The notes under the pieces: generated by a model
The model's database searches: none
The model's input: only the letters and a program-made list of their open reading frames with translations
What the model was told of the DNA's origin: nothing
Made by a program: the position numbers and the translations under genes
Assembly: GCA_009780675.1 (NCBI GenBank)
Contig: WQZP01000021.1
Coordinates: forward strand, 1-36,873
Direction: 5' to 3'
Length of the DNA stretch: 36,873 bases
Origin: Spirochaetaceae bacterium
GTDB taxonomy: Bacteria; Spirochaetota; Spirochaetia; CADAEX01
In this document: one piece after another, positions 26,236 through 35,122 of the stretch
Numbering within the stretch: the first letter of the stretch is position 1
How the letters are laid out: every line of letters begins with the position of its first letter

Positions 26236-26292
26236 ATGAAATTACAAATTATAACAATCATAAAATCAATATTAAAAAGATTTATTTTATGA
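26236..26292 (+). pseudogene. Remnant of a GT2 gene 5' end
   Basis: In the gap between uxs and the next glycosyltransferase, an 18-codon frame reads MKLQIITIIKSILKRFIL and stops inside the following ATG. Its first 30 bases closely resemble the starts of the two GT2 genes at 19030 and 27624, sharing the exact 14-mer AATTATAACAATCA at the same distance from the ATG. I read it as a scar of recombination at a GT2 start. It may still serve as a translational lead-in for the downstream gene, whose own ribosome binding site is weak. Confidence 0.45.
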
Positions 26293-27596
26293 AAATACTT
26301 TTACTTAATTACTCTGATACTGGTGCTGGGGCTGCAATCGCTGCAGAAAGACTTTTAATTGGTTTACGTCAAAATAATATAGATGTTGAGCTTGGTGTTG
26401 TTGAAAAAAAAACCATAAACCCTGCGGTTATTTCATTAGGTGCAAAATCATTTTATGATCGATGTAGATGTAAATGTTGCCGGGATTTTTGCCGTATAAT
26501 TGAAAGAGTATATAAAAGGATAAAATCCTATATAAAAAAAATTATAAGACTCGAGTTCCACACCACGAATACAATATTACATTCAGAAAATAAAAAATCG
26601 CGCATTGATATCAAATATATCAACAATTCAAAATATGATTTAATTCATCTCCATTGGATAAACCACGATATGATATCTATTGCAGATATTGCCAGAATTA
26701 AAAAACCCATAATATGGACAATGCATGACTGTTGGACTTTTAGCGGCGCTGAACATCATCCTAATGTTTTGGAAAATGACAATAGGTTTATGCAAGGTTA
26801 TACAAAAAAAAATAAACCAAAATCAACACATGGTTCTGACATTTGTAGAAAGACATGGGAGCGTAAGAAAAAATATTGGACGGACAGTAAATTCAATTTT
26901 ATTTCCCCAAGTAATTTTGAAAAAGATGCTTTTTATAAAAGCGCCCTTTTCCAAAATTCTCAAAGTAGTTGTACAGTAATACCTAATATTATTCCGGAAA
27001 ATATTTTCAAGCCAGTAAATAAACAAGTTGTAAAAGAATTGTATCAAATACCATCCAATAAAAAAGTTATTGGCTTTGGCGCAGCTTATGATATAACAAA
27101 TAAAAAATCCATAAAAGGCGGCCATCTACTCATTGAAGCACTTAAAAAAATTTCAAAAAAATCAAATTATTATTTTGTGATTTTTGGAAATGATAATCTC
27201 TCTTTTATCAATGAAATAGGGTTGTCAACTTTTGCAACAGGATTCATTTCTAATCCTTATATACTTTCAAGTATTTATAATCTCTGCGATGTTTTTGTTT
27301 GCCCTTCCCTGGTGGAAAATCTTCCTAATGTATGTTTAGAGTCCTTGTTTTGCGGCATTCCGGTTGCTGCATTCAACACCGGAGGTATTCCCGATATTGT
27401 GAAACATAAAAAAACAGGCTATTTGGCAAGTTGTTTTGATACCGAAGACTTATTTAATGGGATTATGTATTGTATTGATAATTATGATGAACTTTCCCGT
27501 AATGCATTAGCAAAAGCACAAACAGAATTTGATAATGAAATTATTTTAAAAAAACATATTGAATTATATGAATCAATTTTGAAAAAAAATAATTAA
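26289..27596 (+). CDS. GT4 family glycosyltransferase, copy 1
   Basis: A 435-residue GT-B enzyme. The N-terminal domain has ILLLNYSDTGAGAAIAAERL and DLIHLHWINHDMISIADIAR, then WTMHDCWTFSGAEHHP. The C-terminal domain has VIPNIIPENIFKP, IGFGAAYDI, then VFVCPSLVENLPNVCLESL with the EX7E-type motif, and CGIPVAAFNTGGIPDIV. It is related to the GT4 gene at 29393. The closest recognisable group is the WcaC/colanic-acid type of retaining transferases, but donor and acceptor are not readable. Confidence 0.88.
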   Translation: MKILLLNYSDTGAGAAIAAERLLIGLRQNNIDVELGVVEKKTINPAVISLGAKSFYDRCRCKCCRDFCRIIERVYKRIKSYIKKIIRLEFHTTNTILHSENKKSRIDIKYINNSKYDLIHLHWINHDMISIADIARIKKPIIWTMHDCWTFSGAEHHPNVLENDNRFMQGYTKKNKPKSTHGSDICRKTWERKKKYWTDSKFNFISPSNFEKDAFYKSALFQNSQSSCTVIPNIIPENIFKPVNKQVVKELYQIPSNKKVIGFGAAYDITNKKSIKGGHLLIEALKKISKKSNYYFVIFGNDNLSFINEIGLSTFATGFISNPYILSSIYNLCDVFVCPSLVENLPNVCLESLFCGIPVAAFNTGGIPDIVKHKKTGYLASCFDTEDLFNGIMYCIDNYDELSRNALAKAQTEFDNEIILKKHIELYESILKKNN

Positions 27597-27623
27597 ACAA
27601 ACAAGAGTACTGTAAAACAACAA

Positions 27624-28373
27624 ATGAAACTGTCAATTATAACAATCAATCGTAACAATTCTCATGGGCTGAAAAAAACATGTTTAAGTGTTGCTGCGCA
27701 GACATTTAAAGAGTTTGAGTGGATAATAATAGATGGCGCCTCTAAGGATAATAGTGTTGATATAATAAAGCAACATTCAAATAATCTAAGCTACTGGATA
27801 TCAGAACCAGATTCAGGCGCATATAATGCCATGAATAAAGGGATCAGAAAAGCAACAGGAGACTATTTATTATTTTTAAACAGTGGAGACTATCTTTTGT
27901 ATCCCTGGACTTTACAAGAAGTAATTGATGAAATAAAAATATCCAAAGAAGCAGATGTATATTTTTGCGATGCTGTTTTAAGTACATATCAGTTATTAAA
28001 ATATCCTCTTGATATTGACTTTAACTTTTTTAAAAAAGCAATGATAAATCATCAAAATTGTCTTATAAAACGAGAACTTTTTAAAGATCGGTTATATGAT
28101 GAAAACTATCGCATTTCGGCGGATTGGTATTTTTTTCTCAAAGAAAGTTTTGACAATAATATTATATTCCATCATATAAAAACAAATATAGCCATATACG
28201 ACATGAATGGTATCAGTATTAATAATAAGAAGGAAGCGCGCGCTGAACGGAAAAGTATTTTTAAAAAAATGAATATCGGTGAAAGAAAATATTTATTATG
28301 GAATATTCTCAAAATGGGTAAATATTTATTGCCCTATGGTCTTTATAAATTAATTCAATTGCTTAAAAAATAA
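27624..28373 (+). CDS. GT2 family glycosyltransferase, stand-alone relative of the fusion N-domain
   Basis: A 249-residue GT2 enzyme: SIITINRNNSHGLKKTC, then WIIIDGASKDNSVDII, GAYNAMNKGIRKATGDYLLF, LNSGD, INHQNCLIKRELF and ISADWYFFLKE. It is clearly paralogous to the first domain of the GT2-GT10 fusion at 19030 and shares almost the same 5' sequence. It shows that the GT2 unit also exists as a free enzyme in this locus. A late basic amphipathic stretch (LLWNILKMGKYLLPYGLYKL) may attach it to the membrane. Substrates are unknown. Confidence 0.9.
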   Translation: MKLSIITINRNNSHGLKKTCLSVAAQTFKEFEWIIIDGASKDNSVDIIKQHSNNLSYWISEPDSGAYNAMNKGIRKATGDYLLFLNSGDYLLYPWTLQEVIDEIKISKEADVYFCDAVLSTYQLLKYPLDIDFNFFKKAMINHQNCLIKRELFKDRLYDENYRISADWYFFLKESFDNNIIFHHIKTNIAIYDMNGISINNKKEARAERKSIFKKMNIGERKYLLWNILKMGKYLLPYGLYKLIQLLKK

Positions 28374-28433
28374 TAATGTATAAAAAACATTGACTGGTCA
28401 TGCAACAAAAAAGGATTGTTAAATAATATTTTT

Positions 28434-29378
28434 ATGGATAGCTTCAATATTCCCATTCTCCTTCTTATATTCAACCGTCTTGACACAACAAAACAAGTTT
28501 TTGAAGTAATTCGTAAAGTTTCACCCAAAAGATTATACGTTGCCTCTGATGGCCCGCGTGATAGTCGCGCAGGTGAAGACGAAAAAGTAAAAGCAATTAG
28601 AGAGTATATTCTTAATTCAATAGATTGGGATTGCGAAGTAAAAACGCTTTTCCGCGAAAAAAATCTTGGGTGTGGAAGGGCGCCTTCTCAGGCAATCACT
28701 TGGTTTTTTGAAAACGAAGAAATGGGTATTATCCTTGAAGATGATTGTGTACCTGCGTTAAGTTTTTTTTCTTATTGTGAAGAATTGTTGAATAAGTACA
28801 AAGATGATACGCGTATTTATCATATCGCAGGAAATAATCCATTGATATGCACAAAAATACCATACAGCTATTATTTTTCACGAATACAGCAATGTTGGGG
28901 ATGGGCAACATGGAGACGGGCATGGGAAAAATATAGTTTTTATATTAATGATCTGAATGATTTTATAAAACACAAAAAGATTAATGCCATATTTACCAGA
29001 AGTGTTGATAGATATTATTGGTTGCAAATGTTTAAGAATATGAAAAAAGAACAATATAGAAATGATATCTGGGATTCTCAGTGGACTTATGCTATACTTA
29101 ATAATGATGGGATGTGCATTAATCCTGCGAAAAATCTTATAACCAATATTGGTTTTGGTATTGATGCAACACACACTATTGCAGCTGATTCTAATTTCAA
29201 CAATCAACAACGATATGAAATATCAGATATTTTACATCCAGATAAAATTGCAATTGATAATAAAAATATTATTTTAATTAATAAATCTGCTTTTGGAATT
29301 AAATGGAATTATATTATAAAACAAATAATTCGCAAAGTTCTTGGGTTTATAAAAAAACTTGTTATAAAACAGATATAA
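28434..29378 (+). CDS. HlpA-like GT-A glycosyltransferase, copy 2
   Basis: Paralogue of the protein at 22942 with the same order of motifs: NIPILLLIFNRLDTTKQVFE, LYVASDGPRDSRAGEDEK, LFREKNLGCGRAPSQAI, GIILEDDCVPA and QCWGWATWRRAWEKY. The N-terminal 160 residues are highly similar, while the C-terminal part has diverged, so the acceptor may differ. I start at ATG 28434; an in-frame TTG at 28416 directly after AAGGA is an alternative. Together with the preceding GT2 gene it repeats a GT2 plus HlpA-like module seen earlier in the locus. Confidence 0.82.
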   Translation: MDSFNIPILLLIFNRLDTTKQVFEVIRKVSPKRLYVASDGPRDSRAGEDEKVKAIREYILNSIDWDCEVKTLFREKNLGCGRAPSQAITWFFENEEMGIILEDDCVPALSFFSYCEELLNKYKDDTRIYHIAGNNPLICTKIPYSYYFSRIQQCWGWATWRRAWEKYSFYINDLNDFIKHKKINAIFTRSVDRYYWLQMFKNMKKEQYRNDIWDSQWTYAILNNDGMCINPAKNLITNIGFGIDATHTIAADSNFNNQQRYEISDILHPDKIAIDNKNIILINKSAFGIKWNYIIKQIIRKVLGFIKKLVIKQI

Positions 29379-29392
29379 TTATTAAAGAAACA

Positions 29393-30667
29393 ATGGATAT
29401 GAAAATATTGATCATCAACACATACGATATTTCCGGTGGCGCTGCGCGAGCTGCATTTAGACTGCATGAAGCGTTATTACAGAATAACATTGATTCGCAA
29501 ATGCTTGTTGCAGACAAAAGAAGCGATATAAGCTCTGTTATTACTCCATATCAAAGCAAATTTGAAAAATTATTTTGGAAACTATGTTTCTTTCGCGACC
29601 AATTGTCTGCTAAAAAACACAAAAAAACAGAAGGCAAAAAATTTGGTCCGCTTTCAGTAGCAAAAATAAAAAATAAAAAATTGGTCAAGGCTATAAATTC
29701 AATCAACCCTGATATTGTTCATTTGCACTGGATTTGTCATGGTTTTTTGGCAATAGAAGATATTGCAAGAATAAATGCTCCGATAGTATGGAGTTTGCAC
29801 GATATGTGGGCTTTTACCGGTGGTTGCCACTATGTAGGTGGAGTTGATAAGGAGTGCGATAAATATACCAGAAGTTGCGGGAGCTGTGAGTTACTGGAAA
29901 GCAATAAAGCTAAAGATTTAAGTTTTAAGGTTTTACAGAGAAAAAAGAAAGCATATGCAAAAGTAAAATCAATGACCATTATAGGATTAAGCAAATGGCT
30001 GCAAAGTTGCACAAAAAGCAGTTCGTTATTTACAGATAAAAGAGTAATAAATCTGCCTAATCCAATAAATACCGGGCTTTTTAAGCCATTTGATATTCGA
30101 GCAGCGAGAAAGTTATTTAATTTACCGGAAGATAAAAAGCTGGTTTTATTTGGGGCAATGGATGCGACATCCACACCATATAAAGGTTTTACAGAATTAA
30201 TTAAAGCATTAAATAAAATAAAAACTGAAAATGTTGAGTTTGTTGTTTTTGGATCAAGCGAACCAAAAAATCCGCCGAGTTTGCCTTGCAAAGTTCATTA
30301 TTTGGGGCACTTGCACGATGATATAACTTTGGTTTTGTTATATAGCGCTTGTGATGTTATTATTGTTCCGAGCAAACGGGAAAACTTGTCGAACGTCATA
30401 ATGGAGTCACTGTCTTGTGGAACACCTGTTGTATGTTTTGACATTGGCGGTAATTCGGATATGGTGACCCATAAAGTAAGCGGCTATCTGGCACAACCAT
30501 TTGATACATCCGGCCTGGCAGAAGGTATTGATTGGGTGTTAAATAACGAAAACTGCGAAGAATTATCCAAAAACGCGCGGGAAAAAATTGTTAATGAATT
30601 TGATCACAGCATAGTTGTGAAAAAATATATTGATCTTTATAAAGAAGTTATTGCCTTAAATTTATAG
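29393..30667 (+). CDS. GT4 family glycosyltransferase, copy 2 (WcaC-like)
   Basis: A GT-B enzyme of about 424 residues. The start ILIINTYDISGGAARAAFRL, then DIVHLHWICHGFLAIEDIAR and WSLHDMWAFTGGCHYVGG match the GT4 copy at 26289. This copy has an extra cysteine cluster (C-x11-C-x6-C-x2-C) just after the HDMW segment, as in several WcaC-like enzymes. The C-terminal domain has NLPNPINTGLFKP, LFGAMDATSTPYKG and VPSKRENLSNVIMESLSCGT. I use ATG 29393 rather than the upstream ATG 29303, since the upstream stretch lies inside the previous gene and is not homologous to GT4. Confidence 0.88.
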   Translation: MDMKILIINTYDISGGAARAAFRLHEALLQNNIDSQMLVADKRSDISSVITPYQSKFEKLFWKLCFFRDQLSAKKHKKTEGKKFGPLSVAKIKNKKLVKAINSINPDIVHLHWICHGFLAIEDIARINAPIVWSLHDMWAFTGGCHYVGGVDKECDKYTRSCGSCELLESNKAKDLSFKVLQRKKKAYAKVKSMTIIGLSKWLQSCTKSSSLFTDKRVINLPNPINTGLFKPFDIRAARKLFNLPEDKKLVLFGAMDATSTPYKGFTELIKALNKIKTENVEFVVFGSSEPKNPPSLPCKVHYLGHLHDDITLVLLYSACDVIIVPSKRENLSNVIMESLSCGTPVVCFDIGGNSDMVTHKVSGYLAQPFDTSGLAEGIDWVLNNENCEELSKNAREKIVNEFDHSIVVKKYIDLYKEVIALNL

Positions 30668-30728
30668 AGTTTATTGGTTCAGATAAATATAGTGTATGAA
30701 GAATCAAAGATAAATTAGGAGTAAGAAA

Positions 30729-31595
30729 ATGGATAAAAATAATCAGATAGCAGTAATGCTATTGGTAAATAGTAATGAAAATCAAGTTAATAGACTCATA
30801 AGACATTTATCAGAAGATTTTGATATTTATGTACACATTGATAAAAGAAGTTCCATAAAAATTAATGAATTAAAAAATGTATATGTTTATAAAGAATATA
30901 AAACATACCATAGCTCATGCAATCAAACCGTAGCAACCCTTTTTTTATTGGAAAAGGCTTTTTTAAAAGGCTATAACCGATATTTACTAATTTCCGGGCA
31001 AGATTTACCAATAAAATCAAATAAAGAAATAAAATCTTTTTTTGAAAATAATAATAAAGAATATATTGATATTAATAAAATACCGAGATCAGACGGTTGG
31101 CCGGATAATATGAATGGATTAACGAAATACAATTTTTATAAAATATATATTGGAAATAATTCCAATATAGCAAAAAAATTATATGAAGTTATTCAAACAT
31201 GGTTTCGTAAATTTTCAAAAATAAAACCCAGAAAAATAGATTATGATTTTTATGGAGGATCAAATTGGACAAACTATACTCATACTTGTGTAAAAAAAAT
31301 ATTTGAATGGTTAGAAAATAATAAAAAATATATTGACCGTTTCAAATGGACAAATAGTTCTGATGAAATATTCTATCAAACAATAATTAATCAATTAGAT
31401 GGAATATTTATTGAAAATGACTGTTTGAGATATATTGATTGGCAAACTGGCCCTGAATTTCCAAGGACATTAAGGGTAGAAGATTATGAAAAAGTAATAA
31501 ATTCAAATTATTTATTTGCAAGAAAATTTGATGAAAAAGCAGATAATAGGATCATAGAAATGATATATAAGAAAATAGAAAATGAAAAATACTAA
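30729..31595 (+). CDS. GT14 family (Branch/xylosyltransferase-type) glycosyltransferase
   Basis: A 288-residue protein with the core-2/I-branching fold: IYVHIDKRSSIKINEL, a YLLISGQDLPIKSNKEI donor-side motif, NWTNYTHTC, SSDEIFYQTIINQ, RYIDWQTGPEFPRTLRVEDY and FARKFDEKADN at the C-terminus. Bacterial members are usually annotated as beta-1,6-N-acetylglucosaminyltransferases, but the same family includes the UDP-xylose-using peptide xylosyltransferases. With a UDP-xylose cassette 4 kb upstream, either donor is possible. GGAG is 7 nt before the ATG. It overlaps the next gene by 14 nt. Confidence 0.85.
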   Translation: MDKNNQIAVMLLVNSNENQVNRLIRHLSEDFDIYVHIDKRSSIKINELKNVYVYKEYKTYHSSCNQTVATLFLLEKAFLKGYNRYLLISGQDLPIKSNKEIKSFFENNNKEYIDINKIPRSDGWPDNMNGLTKYNFYKIYIGNNSNIAKKLYEVIQTWFRKFSKIKPRKIDYDFYGGSNWTNYTHTCVKKIFEWLENNKKYIDRFKWTNSSDEIFYQTIINQLDGIFIENDCLRYIDWQTGPEFPRTLRVEDYEKVINSNYLFARKFDEKADNRIIEMIYKKIENEKY

Positions 31596-32412
31596 GATCA
31601 TCCTATGCTCAGCTTATGGAAACCATAGCAATAGATTATTTCAAAGTATTCATTTTGAGGCATTTTGTAAAGAGCATAATGTAGATTTTACCAATCCTAC
31701 GTTTTCAGACATGCGAAAATATTATTTTCCGAACAGCAGTACTAATTGGCGATTTAATTTTATATTGCAAAAATTTCCTGTAATATTCAAAATTATGAAA
31801 AAATTAAATTTAGTAAAAGTTGTTTCATTTGACAGTGAAAACCAAAATAACATTACAGAATTGCTTGCATTATTATCTTCCCAACCACGTCGTCTTTTTG
31901 TTAGTGGTTGGGCTTTTAGGGTCCATGAACTAACTAAAAAATATCAAAATTATTTTATTTCTAAATATTCTTTGAGGGAAGAATATTTTAAGAATAATAT
32001 CTTATTAGATAAAATAAATAAATTAAAAGAAAGCGATAAAATAGTTGTTGGAGTTCACATCCGAAGGGGCGATTACAAATATTATATGGAAAGTAAATAT
32101 TACTTTGATGATAATGTTTATATAAAATATATGGAAAAAATAAAAAAAGAAATAGACGTAAAGTATAATAAGAAATATGGGTTTATTATATTTTCAAATG
32201 AAAATCTATCAATTTCTGAAAATGAATATACTTTCATATCAAATAATGAGTGGTATGTTGATCATATGCTGATGAGTAAATGTGATTTTCTGCTAGGTCC
32301 TCCAAGCACATTTACAATGTGGGCAAGTTATATTGGTAAAGTAAAATATTTTCATATTGAAAATGATAATGGCAATATTGATTTAGATAGTTTTACATAT
32401 TGTATAGGATAG
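31582..32412 (+). CDS. GT11-like alpha-1,2-fucosyltransferase
   Basis: A 276-residue protein with GT11 features: an N-terminal ILCSAYGNHSNRLFQSIHFE in place of the usual GGLGNQ segment, the donor-binding VGVHIRRGDYKYYM (HxRRxDY) in the middle, FIIFSNENLSISE, and a C-terminal DHMLMSKCDFLLGPPSTFTM that matches the last GT11 motif. The likely donor is GDP-L-fucose from gmd/fcl. The N-terminal loop is divergent, so the linkage is less certain than for the gene at 36156. Confidence 0.75.
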   Translation: MKNTKIILCSAYGNHSNRLFQSIHFEAFCKEHNVDFTNPTFSDMRKYYFPNSSTNWRFNFILQKFPVIFKIMKKLNLVKVVSFDSENQNNITELLALLSSQPRRLFVSGWAFRVHELTKKYQNYFISKYSLREEYFKNNILLDKINKLKESDKIVVGVHIRRGDYKYYMESKYYFDDNVYIKYMEKIKKEIDVKYNKKYGFIIFSNENLSISENEYTFISNNEWYVDHMLMSKCDFLLGPPSTFTMWASYIGKVKYFHIENDNGNIDLDSFTYCIG

Positions 32413-32424
32413 AGGATTAGATTC

Positions 32425-33201
32425 ATGATGGAGTTACCGAATGTTACTCTTGCTGCATTAAGCAGTGTTAAAATATGGGAAACAATACAAGCAATAAAAT
32501 ACAGTGCTAAAAAAATAAAATTTGGCGACTGTGTTTTTATATCACATAAAAAGCCTTTTTGGTTACCTCAATATATAAGGTTTGAGCAGACAACTGAACT
32601 AAAAAATATTGATGCTTTTAATTATAAGATGTTATTTGAATTATATAAATATATTAAAACCGACTTTGTATTATTGGTCCATTACGATGGTTTTGTAGTT
32701 AATCCTGATATGTGGCGTTCAGAGTTTCTTGACTATGACTACATTGGGTCTCCGTGGGCAGATAATTTTCAAAAGGATATTTACGGCAATACGATCAGGG
32801 TTGGTAATGGTGTTTCAATACGGTCGAAGAAGTTACTTGAATTGCCGGCAAAATTTAATATGCAATTTAATTTTGGAGAAGGATTCGCAAATCACGAAGA
32901 TACTTTTATATGTTGTAGATACAGACATTTCTTTCTTCAACATGGTATAAAATACGCGCCATTGGAAGTAGCAAAATATTTCGGACATGAAGCTATGATA
33001 CCGGAAATTGAAGGCATAAAACCCTTTCTTTTTCACCAATGGAATGGGAGCAATAGATATTACAAAAAATTTGGTGGAAAAGTATTGGAGCTTATAAGAC
33101 GGTTTGAAAGACGTGTAAAACAAGGTGGAACGATAAGTGCAATAGGGTATTATTTTAATAAATACATTAAAAAGAAAAAAAATACTGATGAAGCAAAATG
33201 A
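32425..33201 (+). CDS. DUF5672 family protein, putative glycosyltransferase
   Basis: A 258-residue protein with the DUF5672 pattern: LPNVTLAALSSVKIWETIQ, then DFVLLVHYDGFVVNPDMW, FLDYDYIGSPW, VGNGVSIRSKKLLELP, NHEDTFICCRYR and APLEVAKYFGHE. The YDGF segment may be the metal-binding part of a GT-A-like fold. DUF5672 proteins occur in surface-glycan loci, but I know of no defined substrate. The basic tail after residue 215 (RRFERRVKQGG, KKKK) may bind the membrane. Two ATGs in tandem (32425 and 32428) follow AGAGGA. Confidence 0.8.
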   Translation: MMELPNVTLAALSSVKIWETIQAIKYSAKKIKFGDCVFISHKKPFWLPQYIRFEQTTELKNIDAFNYKMLFELYKYIKTDFVLLVHYDGFVVNPDMWRSEFLDYDYIGSPWADNFQKDIYGNTIRVGNGVSIRSKKLLELPAKFNMQFNFGEGFANHEDTFICCRYRHFFLQHGIKYAPLEVAKYFGHEAMIPEIEGIKPFLFHQWNGSNRYYKKFGGKVLELIRRFERRVKQGGTISAIGYYFNKYIKKKKNTDEAK

Positions 33202-33251
33202 AAAGAATAATTCTTGTTGTATAGCAAAGGAAAAACATCCAGGAATATTGA

Positions 33252-34241
33252 ATGAATTATTATATAGATAGATCATTGTATGCGATAAGAAAAGTGTGCA
33301 TAGCAGTAACCCGGAAAAAAAATTTTTTTATAAAAGTTGATTCCAGTGCAATAGAAGGACAACAAGCAAGTGACTTGATATACGATGCTTTGTCAAAAGA
33401 TAAACCTTGTATGGTATGTCGCTTTGGCTCCGGGGAATTAACAACAGTATTGACTTATTTAACTATACGCGATAAATCAAAAAAATATTGCTCGAAAATT
33501 TTTGATTTTTTGTTGGGAAAAATGCCCCCGCCGTTTTGGTCTTTTCGGATTAAAAATAATCTTTGCAATAATGCAGGTTTTTTTTCTGTCGATGAAGTTT
33601 TGTCCGAGCAGCATCTGGAAAAATTTTGTGAATTATATCTTGACTGTATGCAAAATGTGGACATATTAGGCAGTTGGGTTTCTTATGAAGAACAAGTAAA
33701 AGAGAGAATGCCAAATACAAAATATGTTCCCTTAGGTCTGCTTGAACCGTATAACCATACACTTCCCTGGTCGAGAGTATTAAAAGGAAAAAAAGTATTA
33801 GTTATCCATCCCTTTTCTGACACTATCGAAGAACAATATAAAAAAAGAGAAAAACTTTTTAAAAATCCGGATGTATTGCCGGAATTTAAATTGGAAACAA
33901 TAAAAGCAGTACAATCTATAGCAGGAAATATTCCGGAAGGATATTCAAATTGGTTTGAAGCTCTTGATGGTATGAAGAAACAAATTTCTCAAAAAGATTT
34001 TGATATTGCTCTTATTGGTTGTGGAGCGTATGGCTTCCCATTGGCATCTTATGTAAAAGATATTGGGAAAAAAGCTGTGCATTTTGGCGGTGCATTACAA
34101 ATTCTTTTTGGGATAAAGGGAAGACGTTGGGAATTAGAATATGAGTACGATAAAGTATTTTATAATGACTTTTGGGTTTATCCGTCCGAAGCAGATAAGC
34201 CACAAAATTATAAAAAAATAGAAAGTGGCTGTTATTGGTAG
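33252..34241 (+). CDS. GT-D-like putative glycosyltransferase (tentative)
   Basis: A 329-residue protein I cannot place firmly. Visible blocks are PCMVCRFGSGELTTVLTYL near residue 55, a central VSYEEQVKERM, KGKKVLVIHPFSDTIEEQY, DIALIGCGAYGFPLASYVKD and HFGGALQILFGIKGRRWE near the C-terminus. The RFGSGE start and the late GCGAYG/GGALQ pattern recall the GT-D fold (DUF1792-type) transferases, in which RxGDGE binds the nucleotide. Position among glycosyltransferases supports this. An uncharacterised transferase family remains possible. CAGGAA precedes the ATG. The 3' end runs into the upstream region of the next gene. Confidence 0.5.
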   Translation: MNYYIDRSLYAIRKVCIAVTRKKNFFIKVDSSAIEGQQASDLIYDALSKDKPCMVCRFGSGELTTVLTYLTIRDKSKKYCSKIFDFLLGKMPPPFWSFRIKNNLCNNAGFFSVDEVLSEQHLEKFCELYLDCMQNVDILGSWVSYEEQVKERMPNTKYVPLGLLEPYNHTLPWSRVLKGKKVLVIHPFSDTIEEQYKKREKLFKNPDVLPEFKLETIKAVQSIAGNIPEGYSNWFEALDGMKKQISQKDFDIALIGCGAYGFPLASYVKDIGKKAVHFGGALQILFGIKGRRWELEYEYDKVFYNDFWVYPSEADKPQNYKKIESGCYW

Positions 34242-34272
34242 AATTTTTGTTTTAGCACAAAGGAGACTTGAA

Positions 34273-35118
34273 ATGCCAATACCTAAAAAAATACACTATT
34301 GTTGGCTAAGCGGCGAAAGAATGCCTAAAGAAATACTTTCTTCTATTAAGTCATGGGAGAAAGCAATGCCGGATTATGAACTTGTTTTATGGGATAAAAA
34401 CAGATTGGATATAAACTCTGTTCCATGGGTCGCGCAAGCCTGCAGTAAAAAAAAATGGGCGTTAGCTTCTGATTATATACGGGCGTATGCAGTTTATAAT
34501 GAAGGTGGTATTTATTTAGATTCAGATGTTTATGTAATTAAACCTATGGATGATTTATTGAACTATGATTTTTTTTCCTGCTTTGAATGGAGTAATTCAA
34601 CAAAAATATTTAAAGATGTTTATAATTCTGATTTGGATAACATACAAATTGTCGGTAGCATTCAAATTGAGCCTGCCATATTTGGCGGAATAAAAGGGCT
34701 TCCTTTTCTAAAAGATTGCATGGATTGGTATGAAAATCATGATTTTATTTTACCCGATGGCAGCTTATATTATCAAAGAGCATTTGCTCCTCATATATAC
34801 TCGGCAATATTACAGAAATATGGTTTTCGCTATATTGAAGAGGAGCAAAAATTAAATAACAATATGATAATATTTGGACATGGGGATAAATTTATTTCTC
34901 CTTCTCATAATAGTATCATTGATAACATTAATCCCGATATTTACGCTGTACATTGGCACGCTGCTGCATGGATATTTAATCATAATCCTGTAAAAAAAAT
35001 GTTGAATAAAATAAAGCAAAGTGATTGGATTAGAAAACTGTTTGGCAAAACCCCAGGTTACTCTGATTACAACAAAAAAAAGATTATGAATTTTTTTGAC
35101 TCGCAAAAAAGGAAGTAA
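34273..35118 (+). CDS. GT32-type glycosyltransferase (DXD sugar-binding region)
   Basis: A 281-residue protein beginning MPIPKKIHYCWLSGERMP, the typical start of the Gly_transf_sug/Och1-like group. The DXD region WALASDYIRAYAVYNEGG, then IYLDSDVYVIKPMDDLL, gives the metal-binding aspartates (DSD). NPDIYAVHWHAAAWIFN near the C-terminus is also typical. I chose ATG 34273 because AGGAGA at 34261-34266 precedes it at 6 nt; the longer frame from 34225 overlaps the previous gene and lacks homology. Such enzymes are common in capsule and O-antigen loci. Confidence 0.88.
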   Translation: MPIPKKIHYCWLSGERMPKEILSSIKSWEKAMPDYELVLWDKNRLDINSVPWVAQACSKKKWALASDYIRAYAVYNEGGIYLDSDVYVIKPMDDLLNYDFFSCFEWSNSTKIFKDVYNSDLDNIQIVGSIQIEPAIFGGIKGLPFLKDCMDWYENHDFILPDGSLYYQRAFAPHIYSAILQKYGFRYIEEEQKLNNNMIIFGHGDKFISPSHNSIIDNINPDIYAVHWHAAAWIFNHNPVKKMLNKIKQSDWIRKLFGKTPGYSDYNKKKIMNFFDSQKRK

Positions 35119-35122
35119 CGTT

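Noticed and set aside
30729-31595. Assigning the GT14 enzyme firmly as a xylosyltransferase
   Set aside because: The nearby UDP-xylose cassette is suggestive only; the sequence motifs do not distinguish UDP-xylose from UDP-GlcNAc use.
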